A DNA stretch of 64,000 bases. Origin: Sinohyriopsis cumingii (lineage: Eukaryota; Mollusca; Bivalvia; Unionida; Unionidae). The stretch lies in assembly GCA_028554795.2 (NCBI GenBank), contig CM068832.1:84008049-84072048 (forward strand). Direction: 5' to 3'. Numbering within the stretch: position 1 is the stretch's first letter; each line of letters opens with the position of its first letter. The notes under the pieces are model-generated. The model had not been told where the DNA came from. It did not search any database and saw nothing but the letters and a program-made list of their open reading frames with translations. Positions 42,001-56,455 of this stretch are shown in pieces. Position numbers and translations under genes: made by a program.

Positions 42001-42495
42001 CCGGGCAATTTCCTGAGAATCCCGTTCTAGTGGCAAGTTGATGTTTTGGATAGCAGACGATTTTGTATGTGCAGGACAACTGCTTGCAAATTTGAAATTG
42101 TGGATTATAATGCAGTTTCGTTTTAAGGTATACATTTCTATTTTTTATATATTTATTTCTATGATTCGAAAAGATACATATTAAATATGATTTTCTGGGT
42201 TAAATGTTCAAAAAAGGTCATGGAGTGGGTCTTCATGTTGACATTTAGAAATTATATGCGTTTAGGGTAGACATTTGAGATATTTTTGTACACTTTATGA
42301 ATAAATATTTTTCCTTAATTAAATGATGATCGTTTTCTTGATACAAATTGGATTTTCGACCAGAACCAACACGTGATCCAATGTTTACGAATGTCTTATC
42401 TTTGCGAAGAATTACCCGACGCACAGAGTTGGCCGACATGGTATTATACATATTTATGCATGAATCATGATAGTGAAAGCCAAATAAACAAAAGT

Positions 42496-45400
42496 AATAA
42501 TAATAATATTAATAATATTAATTTTAATAATAATGAGGACTTTATATAGCGCCTAAGCTTTAGAAGCTCTAAGCGCTTTACAACATTAGACAACACCTAT
42601 ACGATAAAAAACATATAATGATATGATCGCAAAAACAAACACCATGAACTTTGAAAACATAAAAAAGATGCTGAAAATATTTAAGGTAGGAAACATTATT
42701 AGGTCTTCAAGTTTGTTTTTTACAGTCGAAATAAGTTAATTTTAAGATCACTTTTGAATGGGATCGCTGTGTATTTGTGTCTAAGTGCACTGGGCAATTA
42801 ATTCCATGTCGCCAGCCCTTGGTAAGCAATAGAACGTTGTCCATATTACTTAGTTTTCATAGTGGGAATAATGAATATACGACTGTCAGAAGAGGAGTGT
42901 AAGTATCTTGCTGGTATGTACACATGGGTGAGGTCGGATAGGTATGTTGGACTAGATCCCGCCAGTCAAATGTAGCACAGAGAACAAATTTTGTATTTGA
43001 TTTTGGATCAAATGGATAGACAGTATAGGGTACAGAGCAACGGAGATGTGTACTGTTATCATGGTACTCAAAGTATGACCCGAGCAGCTGATGTGACGTT
43101 TCTGTAGTAGATATTGAGATGAACCAGACAGAACTGAGTTACAATGTTCCAGTCTTGAAAGTACTAATGAACACACAAGTGTTTTAGTGGCATCCACTGA
43201 AAGATATTTGCAAATGATGCGTCTCAGCTCATGATATGCAGCCGTGCATATGTTCATGACATGTTGGTGCAATGTGAGAGAACTGTCTAGAATAACACAT
43301 ATATTTTGTACTGACTGCGTGAATGCAATGCCAGTGTTGCAGATATTGATTGCATTATAGGATGTGAATTAGAAAGTATTTGTGTTGTGATCAGAATGGC
43401 CTCAGTTTTTATCATCATTTATCTGCAACATGTTACATGCCACCTATGATTTCACATCAGAAATGCACCTCTCTATAACTTGGATGGTAGCATCAACTTC
43501 AGGCTGGAATTGTGTATTTGGGTGTCATCAGCGTACAGTTGGTGAGACATTGCATGATGATCTATGACACTTGAGAGCGGCTGAGTGTATAGAATGAAGG
43601 GAACAGTCCAATAACATACCCCTGTAGAACACCACAATATTGATTAACTGGGCCGGAGTGTATTCCATTTGCAGACACAATTTGTATTATGTTAACCAAG
43701 TAGGACTTGAACCTCTGTAGAGCTGTATCATGACTGCCAAACACATGCTGGAGACAATGAAGTAATATATCATGGTATATTGTTCCAAATCCTGCAGACA
43801 AATCAAGGAGGGTGCGAACTGTAATCTGTCCGCTATCACAAGCAGAGAGAACGTCATTATCTACTTTTAAAATATTAGTTTCAGTACTGTGGGAAGGGCG
43901 ATATGCAGATTGCACATTTCTAAAAAGACTGTTTGAATTCAGATGAGATACAAGCTGCAATAGAACAACTTTTTCTAAGATTATTTTTATAGGAATGGGA
44001 GATTAGAAAATCAGCGGTACTTTTTAAAATTGTTATGGTCTAGCGTTTTGGTTTCTTAAGCAGAGGCTTTACAATGACAGTTTAGAAAAATGATGGGAAT
44101 TTCCCGGATGATGCAGGTATTAATAGCATCAGTTAGCGAAGGCAATAACGGATTTATGCATTCAAGCAGCAGCGATGTTGGCATTGGATCCAGTTCACAT
44201 GACTTTGGTGCAATCTATTTCTACATTGTACGTACGAAATCCATAGACACAGATTCAAATGCTGCTAATGGTTGCCGATCAAATTATGTATCCCAACTGT
44301 ATGGTGACGACGAGTCAATTGAAATTGTGGTGTCAAGCTTATCCGTAATGGTTTGTACTTTGTCACGGAAGAAATTTGCAAACATGTCCGGATGGTCATC
44401 TGGACAGAAAGTAGTTGGAATTGGTGTAGATTTATTCACTAACGTTAGCTTGTTAGTAATCTCGAAGAGCTCTTTGCAGCTGGAACTTTCCATCATCTTC
44501 GTAGTGTAGTGGGCTGATTTTGCTGCATGGACTATATTTGTGACATTCTTTTTAGCGGCTTGATAGATTTGCTAATGAATAGTGAGTCTGATGGAAAGCC
44601 AAAGCCTCTCAGCTTTAAGATGGTATTTGTTAGCAGTGAACTGCTGGTTCCTAACACTGCTATACCATGGAGAACATCTTTGAATTGATACTGTGCACTT
44701 GGTAGCTGGGGCATGTTTGTCGAGCAATGAACGATGGCAGTTATCTAGTTCTTCTGCTATAGGAGGTAGTCAAGTTGTTAGGTTTGCTTGGCTGTCATGC
44801 ATTAATTTGGTTATATTTATAATACAGAGGATTTTCTTAGTAGCAGATAAATGTGGAGGGTTAGAGACTGATACGTCAAGATGGCATATAATGCAGAGGT
44901 GATCTGACTCAAGTTCGTATGATACCAGGGAGGACTGGGGAATGTTACCATCAGGTCTATGAAGACTAAAATGTGGCCATGTTTATGAATGTGTTGGTTA
45001 ACGGACTGTTTGAGGTTGAAAACATTAATACAATCTATAAGTTTTGATATGATTGGGTTTCCGGGATAGTCAAAGTGAAAGATGAAATCTCCAAGAATAA
45101 TCCGGTTGCCTAAAACCGAATTTCCATAGTCCATGATATTTGCAAACTGCTCCAAATAGAGATTCAGTCAGCTTGTTTTTTCTACTAGGAGGAGGGCGTA
45201 ATATGCATAAGTGGAATGGCCTTTACTCCAGTGTGGCTTGGACTAGTTCAACCGATGTATGCTCGAAATTGAATGGTTTGTGTCGTTAATACATGTTATA
45301 ATGGAATTCTTTGGGATGACATCAATTCCACCTCCGCAAGAGTGGCGGAGAAAAGACTTGATTGAGTAACCAGTGGGTGTTAGATCCACGCACTTGGGCT

Positions 45401-45760
45401 CATCGCATGATGTTTTTAGCCATGTTTCCTTCAGGAAAAAGACGTAGATATTCTGGTGTTTGATAAAATTAACTATTTATGTACGCTTTTCCTGTGGTCC
45501 TACTGATTGGGCATTGAATAATGCAATACGCAGAGGTATCTCTTGGATAGTTGACACAAAGGTTGACGAATTAATATTGATTTGAATTAGGGTATCCAAA
45601 TTATTGATCATACTTTTAAATTGTTGAGTCGGAAAGGACATGGGGAGATAACTGGGATTCTTGTCCCTGCCACCTTTAAACAGCGTTTCTTTTTCGCTTC
45701 TGGTAATGATGATTTTAGTCGCAGAGAGCCAAGGAGTGAACATTTAAAGCAGTTAATGAG
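42496..45760 (-). mobile_element. L2/CR1-clade LINE, longest copy, broken ORF2
   Basis: Reading on the minus strand: the endonuclease start (LRIALFNAQSVGPQEKRT, about 45530-45477), the endonuclease GDF-F-FD and HGHILVFID blocks (45155-44817), connecting sequence with FCPDDHPDMFANFFRDKV (about 44420-44370), the RT fingers QSAYRPSHSTET (about 43910), a decayed RT core (43960-43562), the C-terminal LHQHVMNIC...VCSLVLSRLEH segment (43272-42952), and a 3' UTR with AGCGCCTAAGCTTTAGAAGC plus (ATT)n tail (42533-42496). Many stops and frameshifts. The upstream ORF1 region is absent or unrecognisable. Confidence 0.85.
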
Positions 45761-46299
45761 GATACATCATAACATGAACGGGTTGACTGGTGAGTATCAC
45801 GTGATGGCGGTTTGTTCAACAACAAAGGAAGTTGTATCAGTAGAGCAAGACAGCTGAAAACAAGTCTAACTGTTCTCGTTTCCAAATTAGGGAGATGAAG
45901 AAACATATACCAACTGAAGAGCCAATACATGATGAACACAAGAATGTAGCCGCTTGAACCCGGTTAATCAATAACTACCATGAAGGGAAGAAATTCCAGG
46001 TTTATTATTAGATAAATTCTCATTTGCTTACTCAAAGTATTTTATCAATTGATATTTAATCTTATGTGAATTCGACGTATTATACCTTCATGAACATCAC
46101 CTGACATCTGTAGAAAAGAAAACAACGAGATCAAACTCAACAGGTATGCGTGGGAAATCACGACAACATGCAACGTTATAGTTATACAGGCAAGTGATAT
46201 TCTAAAAAAATGAAATAGCTAACGCCCACGCAGGTTTTTGTTCTTTCTTAAAATCAAATGTCAGGCAGTTTTTACACACACCAAGTAAGATCCATTGCA
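45761..46299. other. Loop DNA, no gene seen
   Basis: Possible 5' remainder of the LINE up to about 45940, then unassigned sequence. Confidence 0.4.
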
Positions 46300-46355
46300 T
46301 ACATCGTTAAATGGATTTTTAACGTAGCATTACAAAACAAATCAGTCATATCGCC
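46300..46355 (-). mobile_element. SINE 3'-tail fragment
   Basis: GGATTTTTAACGTAGC followed by ATCAGTCATATCGC matches the tail of the SINE at 57783-57850. The head is missing. Confidence 0.6.
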
Positions 46356-47034
46356 ATCGTTTACTAATTCGTCCGTTTGTATATCAATATATTGTATATA
46401 AATGGGAAGCAATTTTAATTCATACTCTACTATGATTCGAACTAGGGTCCACCATCAAAACGGCACCTATCAATTTACCTGTTAGCACCCACCATATACC
46501 ATCTGGCCCATGCACACATCTCCAAAAATGGTGTAACACAATCGGGGTATATGCTTTCAGGTAAGATGATGGATGCCGTTTACCCAGGGACCCGGGTTCG
46601 AATCTCCGTATGGTAAGATGTAAATAAAACTGTATGATCAAACATTCTGTATGATGCCCGTTACTTTTCCAAAAGTGTAATCAATTTCGGTTCCCCTGGC
46701 ACAGCAGATTAAAACAAAAATATCCAGTAGCAACATTTTTATCTTTAACCTTGATGTACCTGTAACGCGCTAGCTGCAGTTATAAACAACGTAATGTGAA
46801 AAGGCAATCAATGTCTTTGCATGAGACTGTCTCGGGTGTCCAGACATCAAATGTAGCAAATGTGAAAATGTTCAGTTCAGGCGCCTGGACATAAGTTATC
46901 GGATTTTGAATGTTTCATATAATATCTTTCACCGTGTATTTGTCAGGCACATTATAATATCGCCATTTTTCGCTTGATGCGCATAGCCAGAAAGTGCCCT
47001 ATGATTTAAACAAATTCGCAAATATATTTCAGTT
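46356..47034. other. Loop DNA, possible further SINE-like trace
   Basis: A B-box-like GGGTTCGAATCT at about 46592 suggests an old tRNA-derived fragment, but no A box or body could be assigned. Otherwise non-coding. Confidence 0.3.
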
Positions 47035-47695
47035 GATACTAAAACACTTGTGTGTTCATTAGCACTTTCAAGACTGGAACATTGTAACTCAGTTCTGTCT
47101 GGTTCATCTCAATATCTGCTCCAAAAACTTCACAAAGTTCAAAACACAGCTGCTCGGATCATGCTTAGAGTTCCACGATCAGAGCACACCTCCCCGCTGA
47201 TATGTACCCTACACTTCCTATCCATTCGATCCAGCATCAAACACAAAATTTGTTCTCTGTGCTACGTTTTACTGTCAGAATCTAGTCCAACACACCTATC
47301 CGACCTCGCCCATGTTTACACACCAGCAAGATACTTACGCCCCTCTTCTGACAATCATATACTCATTATTCCAAGTATGAAAACAAAGTCATATGGACAG
47401 CATTCTTAAGCATACCAGGGCCCAGCAAAGTGGAATGAATTACCCACTGAACTTAGACACAAAGACACAGTGATCACATTCAAGAGGGCTCTTAAAACTC
47501 TCTTATTTTGACTTCTAGAACAAACTTAAAGACCTAATAATGTTTCTTACCTTAAATATTCTCAGCATGTTTTTTATTTTTTCTAATTTCATGGTGTTTG
47601 TTTTTGTAATCAAAGTGTTATATGATTTTTTATCTTGTAGGTGTTCTCTAATGTTGTAAAGCGCATGATTAGGAGCTATACAAAGTCTTCTTTTG

Positions 47696-47729
<34 letters not shown>

Positions 47730-47730
47730 T
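47035..47730 (+). mobile_element. L2/CR1-clade LINE 3' fragment
   Basis: 5'-truncated at about 47035 inside the RT C-terminal part (KTLVCSLALSRLEHCNSVLSG in essence). It continues through SSIKHKICSLCYVLL and the YGQHS.AYQGPAKWNELPTE block to a 3' UTR and an (ATT)n tail at 47699-47730. A stop at 47407 and a frame change break it. Confidence 0.85.
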
Positions 47731-47925
47731 GAGGGCCCAAGACACCAAGCGATGAGCGGGGCCCCAAGCAAAACAATTGCATTGTGGAGTTGATTTCCTA
47801 CCAATACTGAAAGCACTGGGCCTAAGGCGGTTGCCTCGTTCGCCTTACCATAGGGCCGGGCTTGCACATGGCATGTTATACGTTTGTTAACGTTTCGTAC
47901 ACGATCAAAGTCCATGATACCCAAT
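47731..47925 (-). mobile_element. Retroelement-like fragment, tail to tail with the LINE
   Basis: On the minus strand, CAAGCCCGGCCCTATGGTAA, GGCAACCGCCTTAGGCCC and GGGGCCCCGCTCATCGCTTG lead into GGGCCCTCAAATAATAATAA. It is GC-rich, unlike its surroundings, and shares the (ATT)n with the preceding LINE tail. The family was not recognised; a processed non-LTR tail is the likeliest reading. Confidence 0.4.
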
Positions 47926-49227
47926 CTGACATGTTATCAACTAAGGTTAAAGAAAGCTTTATCTACGCTTTACATGGAGATTATTCACGACATTATGAAT
48001 GTCATAGGTACACGGAGGGTTAAACACGTGGCTATATATATCACAACAACGGTTATTACAGAAATATATTGAGTAGTGATTCGTATTTGTGTATTTCATA
48101 ATAATAAATTTAGGGCAGAAGTTTATAAGAAAGGTCTATTTCAATAGTTGTAAGGAATCTTTACAATATTCTCCTAACTTGATAATATAAACATTTCTGT
48201 ACGTTTCCTTCGTGGGTGGTTTATTTAAGCATACTGTATACGTTCATTACGTATAAGAAGTTTTTGCAGTAGTTCCTAACATTGTGATACCTAAACTTAG
48301 TATTGCATCATTATCATATCATGCATGTCATTTTGATTTTGGCACGGCATACTTCATGGCATGTAGAGCACATGAACGCATGTTTACAGAGAGAGACTTT
48401 GAATATAAATATACAATCCAAAGTGCATTCATAAAATTGCAAACTTGATTCAGGTAATATATTTTCATAATGTAATATATTTACTAACATATCCTTGTTA
48501 TCACACATACTGTCGCGTTAGTAAACATGGAATGGCTACAAAAATAGGTGAACTATATGAAAAGTGTTGCATAAGTAATTAAAGACCTTAGTGTATATAG
48601 TATTCCCTTAACAACATTAGATCCAAAACCCGTTTGTGTGTAATTTAGATAAGTCATGGCTACTAATTCCTTTTAGCTTAATTTAATTTTGCTCATGCAT
48701 CCTGTTACAAATACTAAAGATTAGCAACGTGTCTTAAAATGTCCCGCGACCAAATATGTAAAGTCATAAAAAATACACCTCCAAAGATATATAGGATATA
48801 ATGTCATCGCATATCCGCAAATTTTATATAAATAAAGCAGTGAATCACGATCCTAGAATCCAGATCTAAGAAAACAAGAAAATTAACCTGTAAGAATTTA
48901 TGTCTTGGCGTTGGGTTAATACTTTCAATGTATCATTTACAGATACATTCAGATTAAAAAAATAGTCCGGTGCCAGTGCCCAATACTTTTGAATCTAACA
49001 TTTCCTTTAATGCAATACAAAACACGATAGAGAAAGAGATATTCAAAACAATTAGACATAGATTTATCATTATGATTAGAGATACCTAAGAAAACTATAT
49101 ATAGACATTATTGCTACATATAGTGTAAATCTAGAAGCCTGTAAGTACGGTGTCGATATGAATAAAGGTGAAATAGCTTATTTTGTAAAGGCAAATTCTG
49201 AGCTGGGGTGGAATAGAGGTAGGTAGT
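47926..49227. other. Loop DNA, no gene seen
   Basis: AT-rich non-coding sequence. The ORF at 48314-48508 is unsupported. Confidence 0.5.
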
Positions 49228-49405
49228 TTTATAACAACCTATTAATTATCAGTTTTATAACATCCAGTTAATTGCCAGTTTTATAACACCCAAATAATTG
49301 TCAGTTTTATAACACCCAATTAATTATAATTTATTACACACAATTAATTGTCAATTTTATAACACCCAGTTAATTATCAGTTTTATAAAACCCAATTAAT
49401 TCAAC
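49228..49405 (+). repeat. Minisatellite, about 28-bp units, six to seven copies
   Basis: The unit GTTTTATAACACCCAATTAATTATCA is repeated with few changes and ends just before AACAAAAGC. Confidence 0.9.
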
Positions 49406-49589
49406 AAAAGCTACAGACCTTTTACGGGTTATCTGCAGATTGTCCTTTTACAAAATACGTTATGATAATGCAAAGAGGTCAAGATGCTATAACATGAGTA
49501 GCGGCATGAACTCTACCAATATTTAAACCTTTTTTGTTTACGCGTCGAGTTCGTGCATGTCTTAGTATCTATATGTGTGATTGGGATAT

Positions 49590-49830
49590 TTGAAGTAGCT
49601 TTAACACATATCCAATCATATCGCTACTATATCTGCAATGTAGTAGTTTATAGTGACGTTATCCTGAAAACATACCGAACAGTCCTAAACTCTTAATGCT
49701 GAGCGCCAAGCGAGGCAGCTGCTACCAATACTTTATGTCTTTGATATGTCTCAGCCTGGGTTCAATCCGCGACCGCCTGATTCTGATACGAATGCTCTAT
49801 CCCCTAACTCCACCGAAGCCATATTATCAT
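49590..49830 (-). mobile_element. tRNA-derived SINE, older copy
   Basis: On the minus strand: A-box region GGGGATAGAGC (about 49805), B box GGATTGAACCC (about 49760), then GCCTCGCTTGGCGCTCAGCA, TTTAGGACTGTTCGGT and CACTATAAACTACTACATTG. These are the body blocks of the 20531-20850 SINE at lower identity, and the tail ends near 49590. Confidence 0.75.
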
Positions 49831-50874
49831 TTGGTCTAACGGAATTATTTTTTAATTTGCGTTAGAAATATATATATTATTTTGTATTGATTATCAATAG
49901 GTAAATGTTGATGTATTGTGGTAAGACAAAAAATAGGATCACGTCTTGTAATATTAGTAATGGGAAGAAATATTTATAATGTTTCCGTAGTCGCAGGTTG
50001 TAATTTTCAGTTTAAGTAGGATGATAATGGGAAACGTGGATTTCGCTTACTGATCAGCGGCAGGGTTATCTATTCCATGCGACATACCCATCACATCACG
50101 AGCTAGCGTATTAATTACACGCATTGCTTTGATGAGCGCCATCCGAATATAACTCGTGATTTCCCCCACCTCCCTCCCCCCAGCGAATACACCTCGATAT
50201 GTCCCAGTCACATCGTTACACATTTGCCGCCACTGACCACTTATACGTATTTGAACATTGCATGCTCAATTTTTGCTAATTAATGCTTGTTCAAATTTTG
50301 TGGGCAAGTGTCTCATGGCATGACGAGAAAATGTGACAATATAGGAATGAAAACTTAAGAAAATGATTTCGCCAATAAATCTCTATATTTCACACTTAGG
50401 TATATAATGATACTTTGGTATCCTTATTTATTGTGGCTTTACTATATAAAATAGATTCTGCTGTGACTGTTTTCTTTGTGCGGGAATATTTCGTATTACG
50501 AAAATAACCTTCATTTAATAATGCAATCTTCACCGATAAGTCCGTGTAGTGCTCGGAAAGGATTTAAGAGCTAATTTAGGGTCCACATTGTTGGTGCAAT
50601 GGCGCGTGCTTAACGTCACATAAAATATTCAATCGTTCCGCTAAATTCGTCTTACAGATTTTTAAGAGGCACAACATAAGTATGAATTTGCTAGAAATAC
50701 AGGACTCGAGATATGGATTGTATTATAACAAGAACAATACATGTCCAGTTAATTATGTAACAAAAACAAATGAAAACAAAATACTTGTTGTGTGATATTG
50801 GACATGATAACTTCAAGTCGCTGAAGTTAACATCGTCGATGGTGCGAGCCGCTAAAGAACGTGAAGGCACGGAC

Positions 50875-50878
<4 letters not shown>
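49831..50878. other. Loop DNA, no gene seen
   Basis: AT-rich, with a C-rich patch at 50162-50182. ORFs near 50691-50876 run into the (TA)n tract and are not supported. Confidence 0.5.

Positions 50879-50956
<78 letters not shown>
50879..50956. repeat. (TA)n tract at the inner end of the right arm
   Basis: About 39 TA units, the same length as the left boundary tract. The mirrored sequence starts immediately after it (CACGTTTTAGGTGCG). Confidence 0.95.
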
Positions 50957-50959
<3 letters not shown>

Positions 50960-53675
50960 GTTTTAGGTGCGTTGTGGGCAGTCATCCCGAAAGTGGGTTT
51001 ACGGGAAGGACATGATATAGTTTACATTTCAAATCAAAATACATATACATAGGTTGTATTTCTTACATAGTAATTATGTATATGTTGAAAATAAGTATAT
51101 ACACTTATGTTATAGTCCTATTCATGTTTTCGGTTCGTGGGCAGATATATATATTTCATGGGCAGTTTTGACCTTTAGGTTGAAGATGACAAAGTAACTG
51201 CCCAAAAATACGTTCACGAAGAACAAACATATAGCATTCTGCCCGTGAATACGGCTACGGGAACAATATATAGCGTACTGCCCACGAATACGTTCACAAG
51301 TAACAAATATATAGCATGACTTTCCGGTGTGCGCGCGCAAAATGGTTGTCAAGACACGACGATAAACATTAATCTATTAAAGCATCCTTTGCAATGGCCA
51401 GCGTACATATAGCGGACGTGAGGTTCGTTTTTCACAGCTTGCTTGAAATAAATGGATGATTATATATCCAGTGTAACAACTTGTCTTGACAGCTTATGGA
51501 TGCTAATGTTTGACATTTATTGTGAAGATGAGTGTTCACTGCTTGTTGATGAATTCGTAGCTTCTGTTAATCGATGCTATAGCTCAATTTAACTGTCATA
51601 CACTGATATGTTTAAGTCTCCTTGCACAGTTAACTATGCAGAGTTATGGAAATATAACAAATTGGTTTTAATAACTTTCAGAGTTTGTTTTACTATTACT
51701 CAATATTTGTTTCAAGTACTATAAAGGCTGTGATAGGTTGGGTGGCTTAGATTACAAATCAGGCCCTTCTCACTTGGGGGGGGTGGGGGTGGGTACTGCC
51801 CATTATGAATATTACTGGTCCTAGATGTCCAACCTGATATTTATGACATATAGGTTCAACATCTTACTGCCAGCAGAAATGGTGTTCTGTAGTATTTTTC
51901 CCAGTCAATAGTTTATGGATATATTATGTCATGTACTATGCTTGTTTAATTCTCTCATCTCAGTTCTGACGTTACCATTGAATGCTATAATGTTCCCAGA
52001 CATCCGGTATTCTTGGTTATTAAAATTATATATATACACAGATAACTGAAGGTGAGTTCTCATTATTCCCTAACAATTGTAATTAGTGGGGCTGTAGCAA
52101 TTGATGGTCTGAGAATTCAAGTTAACTGGTTCAAAACTTGGGTAAACAACAAACTGTTTTCTTCCTTTGACAGGCATCATAAAGTTTTGCATCTTTGTCT
52201 CTCTGATGACTGTGGTACACAAGTTACAGACTTTGCCTTAGAATGAGCCTGATTTTTGATACTTGTTACTGAATGGGGTGGGGTAGGGAAGTAACAAAAT
52301 TATTAAAGGTGGAATGTATGCAAACCATGCTGGAAATAGATATGTGCCAGCAACTGCAACATGTAAGCTTCAATCAATTTGGAAACTATAAGCTTTATCC
52401 TGTAAATATTAACAGTTCACACCCTGTATAAAAGGTGATTTTGTGTTTGATTAACTGGAACTGTTAATTTATTATGTTAAGGAATTTATTGTTTTAACCC
52501 TAGTAAATGTAATATAATTAGGTCAAAAGTTCCAGTTTGTTTATTGTTTCCAGAGTTGATTATTGTAACTGGAAGAACCTGTTTCTAAGTGTTAAATGAA
52601 ACGAAAGAGATATTGTTTACTCAAGTGATATAAAATAAAAGTTTAAAATGAACTGAAAGAAATATTGTTTATTCAAGTGATACAAAATAAATGCAAAAGT
52701 GTATATTCATTAAGAAGTGTATTGTCAATTGCAAATAAATGAAGATTTATCTTATTTTGTTCTTTACTTGTGTACAAAATTATACCTGGATTGGGCAATA
52801 ATTACTTGGACTCCATTTGGAAAAGAAAAATCTATATGTCCTAAACACCTAATGTTCATATCATAATGCTCTTTTAATGGATGATTATGCTTTTCAGCTG
52901 ACGTTACCATATTGCCAAGTGAACTAATAGTATGGCCTTCGGTGTGGCCCACTAATCACATTTGTAAATGAATTATGCATACAATAGAGAAATAGCTCTT
53001 AAAATATCTTATGAGTTGAACAATCTGTGTACACAAATAAACATGAAGCAAATCTTTGAACTTGTATGCCACACATGCAAGTGAATTGGTGGTTTTCATA
53101 TGTAACTTGTGTACTCTTATGGCTTTTGTCTATATTACTTTTAGCCATTTCTATTCACACACCAGAACACAACCTTTTTTGTCTGATTCAGGTACTAATG
53201 CAAAACTTATTTCAGCTGTAACTGAAGTATACAGAATTTTTCCTGACGTTGAGGCCTACTGTGTAGACAGTATAGCTGTAAGTCATCAAATCAAATGGAA
53301 GACAACAGTGTGCAGTTGAAGAAAATGATATATACCCAGTACCATTTAGAGTTATCTTAAAGAAAAGTCACAATGCACACTGATACAAGTAGTTTTAGAA
53401 AATGCATTTGTTCCACATACATTTTAACTTAACCCAAAAGTTCAGTCTCTTGCCTAAAATTCAATCAGATGTATGCATTTATTCCATAAAACACAAAGAT
53501 ATAATGAACCAAATCATTTTTATTATTGAGTTAGGTAGTAGGCTATGTTAAAGAGTGCAATCACTTTATCGATTTTTTTTTCCATTACATTTTTATTTAT
53601 TATAAAATGACATTTCTTAGTGGAGTGCTAGCAACTGTAACTTGAGGAATATTTTGTACATGCTGGCCTAAGTGT

Positions 53676-53900
53676 CATGAATATACTGTGCTACATTTTG
53701 CTTTATTAGGTATAATACTATCATGAGACTTGCTTGATTAAATCCTGAATTTGTCAGTTACACTTACAAGTCCACTGGTAGAATTTAAAATCTGTGACAG
53801 TTTGGGAACTTTTTTTGCAGTAACTGCAAATCACTTTGCCTTCACAGTCAATGAATTCAAGCCATTGATAATTGTCAAACCATTGTGACTGAAAATGTGA
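53676..53900 (-). pseudogene. BED/TTF-type zinc-finger remnant, right-arm copy
   Basis: Mirror of 24741-24965, with the same WFDNYQWLEF...CSYC frame on the minus strand and the same lesions. Confidence 0.4.
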
Positions 53901-55989
53901 TTGTCTCTTAGTTGTGTCCTATTTGATAATTTTGCTGCCACAGAGTCTGGATTGTGTCTCTGAAGAAATAGTTCATCTAGACTCTGTTGCAGTATTACAT
54001 TTTATATGTTCAATTTAATGAATTTTCTTTCTTTGAATCATTCTTATGTCATAACTTGCGAAAATAGTTTAGTTAACAATATTTATTCAAACAGAAAAGA
54101 TAACCTCACTTGACAAATCATCCTACTAAAGTGATCATGGCATACACTTTTATCTTTGAAATTCAAATATTGCACACTCGTTAATTAACATAACTAATAT
54201 TGCACATTGAAGGTGATCATATGTATCATCAGTTTTAAAAAAATAAAGACATAATACTATCATTTAATCACTGCATACAGGAAACAGACACTTGTGTCTG
54301 TAAAATGCCTTTCATTGGATTACTTTGGTTTATTAAAACCAAACAGCAATCCACTCAGGATTTTCTAGGATAGATACAGAGAATATATTATGGTCATTCA
54401 GAACGCTATCAATACATCAGACCAGATTGTTTTTATTATTATTTAGGCAAAATAACTTAGTAAGTCAGATGGCAAACATGAGGATGGTGATAGGTTATGT
54501 GGAATTTGCATTGAATCATCTGATCCCAGAAGATTTGATACAATGTCACTGGCTGTGGTAATCATCAAGTGCAGTTGCACGGCACCATAAGACTTATCAA
54601 GATACCATAAGCTAGAAAGATGAAGAAAAAGAAAAACGATGACCCAAAGACAAATCCTGCAAACTGTGTGCAAAAATGATTCCACAGATTATAGATGAAA
54701 ACTTTACTATATTTAGCTTCAAGATATTAATAAATTCGGATTACTTCCTCCAGTCTGCTACAGTAATTCATGCCCATTGCACTCATAAATTGATTATAGT
54801 CCTTGCAGTATTTTGTGTGGGCCACAATATTTTAATTGATGCAGCTGATGCTCCATTCTTCAGTTCCGTGTTGATTCAAACATAGCAATGTCCCTTTGGG
54901 ATGTGTGCATAAATAAAGAATGCCTGTCCCTTCATTACCACACTTGTTGAATTTATCGTGTCTCTCTGAAAACTGTACCATGTGAGAAAGAATTTTATAA
55001 ACAAACTGGACATAAGTATTGCTAGACATATACTCAGACCTGAGACTTCATAAAAGACTGCTTACTTGTGAGGCATTATTAGTGCTAGGGCTTGAGGTAA
55101 TAACTTGCTATATGTTTGGTAAGGCAAAATAAGGGGCCTTATGACTTAAACTGAAACTGTGAAAAAACAAAAGGTTCAAATGCAATAAACTTTTGTTTTT
55201 CCTCATTTGTTATATTACAGTGCCATGAAAGGTCATTTCTTTTATCTTTTTAATCCCTTGCCAATTTTAAGTCATCATCACTAACCAAGTCTCTAAATCA
55301 ATTCTTGGCATATTTAGCTAAAATGGTGTCTACTGTTCCATTATATCATTGATTGTTTAGCTTGCTTGTATGGAGCTTAACACCATTTTTCAGGACATCA
55401 TAGACTTTACATGGCAGCCAACATATTTATTGGAAGAAATCAACACACATAACGCTACTGGCAAGCTTTCTCATATACACACATTGGTTGGACTAGAGAG
55501 AGTTGATTAGTGATGTGTATGCCTAGACCATTCTATAATCCAGGGCCCCATGATTGAATACAGCTTAAAGAAATTAACCCTAATTCAATTTCCTTGTTGC
55601 ATTTAAATCATAACACCCACCATGCAAAGTGACACATGTCTCAAGATTTTCAAATTTGTATATGTTTTGCAACTTTTAATTCTGAGTTGATGCATGTGGA
55701 TGTGGAAATTCAGTTACTGAATACTTAGCTACTTATATAAGGAGCTCTCACACTGGTAAAAGCATGCAATTGGGATTGTATTTGCAAGAGGGCAATTAAT
55801 TGTTCAAAATACTGTTTTAGCTAACTACATATGCGAAGGGTTGATGTATAAAAAAGAGGATCAAGAAATCCTAGCTGGTAAAGATAATTGTATCCAACTT
55901 GACAGAAAGTGAGAAGGCCTTTTAATTTTGTACAGCAGTTTCATTAAGGAACCAACTATAATACCATTAGAAGTTTATGAGCAGCAAAA

Positions 55990-56455
55990 ACCACATTTAG
56001 GACCAACTAGACATCAAAACCATATGCATAGTTCCATTTACGACCAACCAGACATCAAATAGGTCATCTAGTGAAAGCACAATGTCAAAATGACCAGCCA
56101 TCTAGGAGAAGTAGCAAGGAAGGGGTTTTCCAGATGCCCATTAAAACAGCCATATTGGAGGTTAGATTGGCACTATTTTCATTTACGTCCAACTAGACAT
56201 AAGAAGTCTTTCACTGATATGACGATTCATTCAGGAGAAGTAGTTATACCAAGATTTTCAGGATGGCCACATTGGTGGCCTTATAGGATGTCTGTACAGC
56301 ACCATAATTCTCATTCAGGACCTGCTAGACATCAACATAAGTATTTTGTACACATGTTGACACGCTGACACAATTATCCATTCAGAAGTAGCGATAAAAA
56401 GTTTCTTAATATGGCTACTGTGGCAACCACATTGTATGTGTGAGTGGCACCATCT
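55990..56455 (+). repeat. Tandem repeat of about 120-150-bp units, right-arm copy
   Basis: Mirror of 22190-22660. The 92-codon ORF 56090-56368 differs from the left one at a single residue (I-P against I-T near position 53). Confidence 0.6.
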
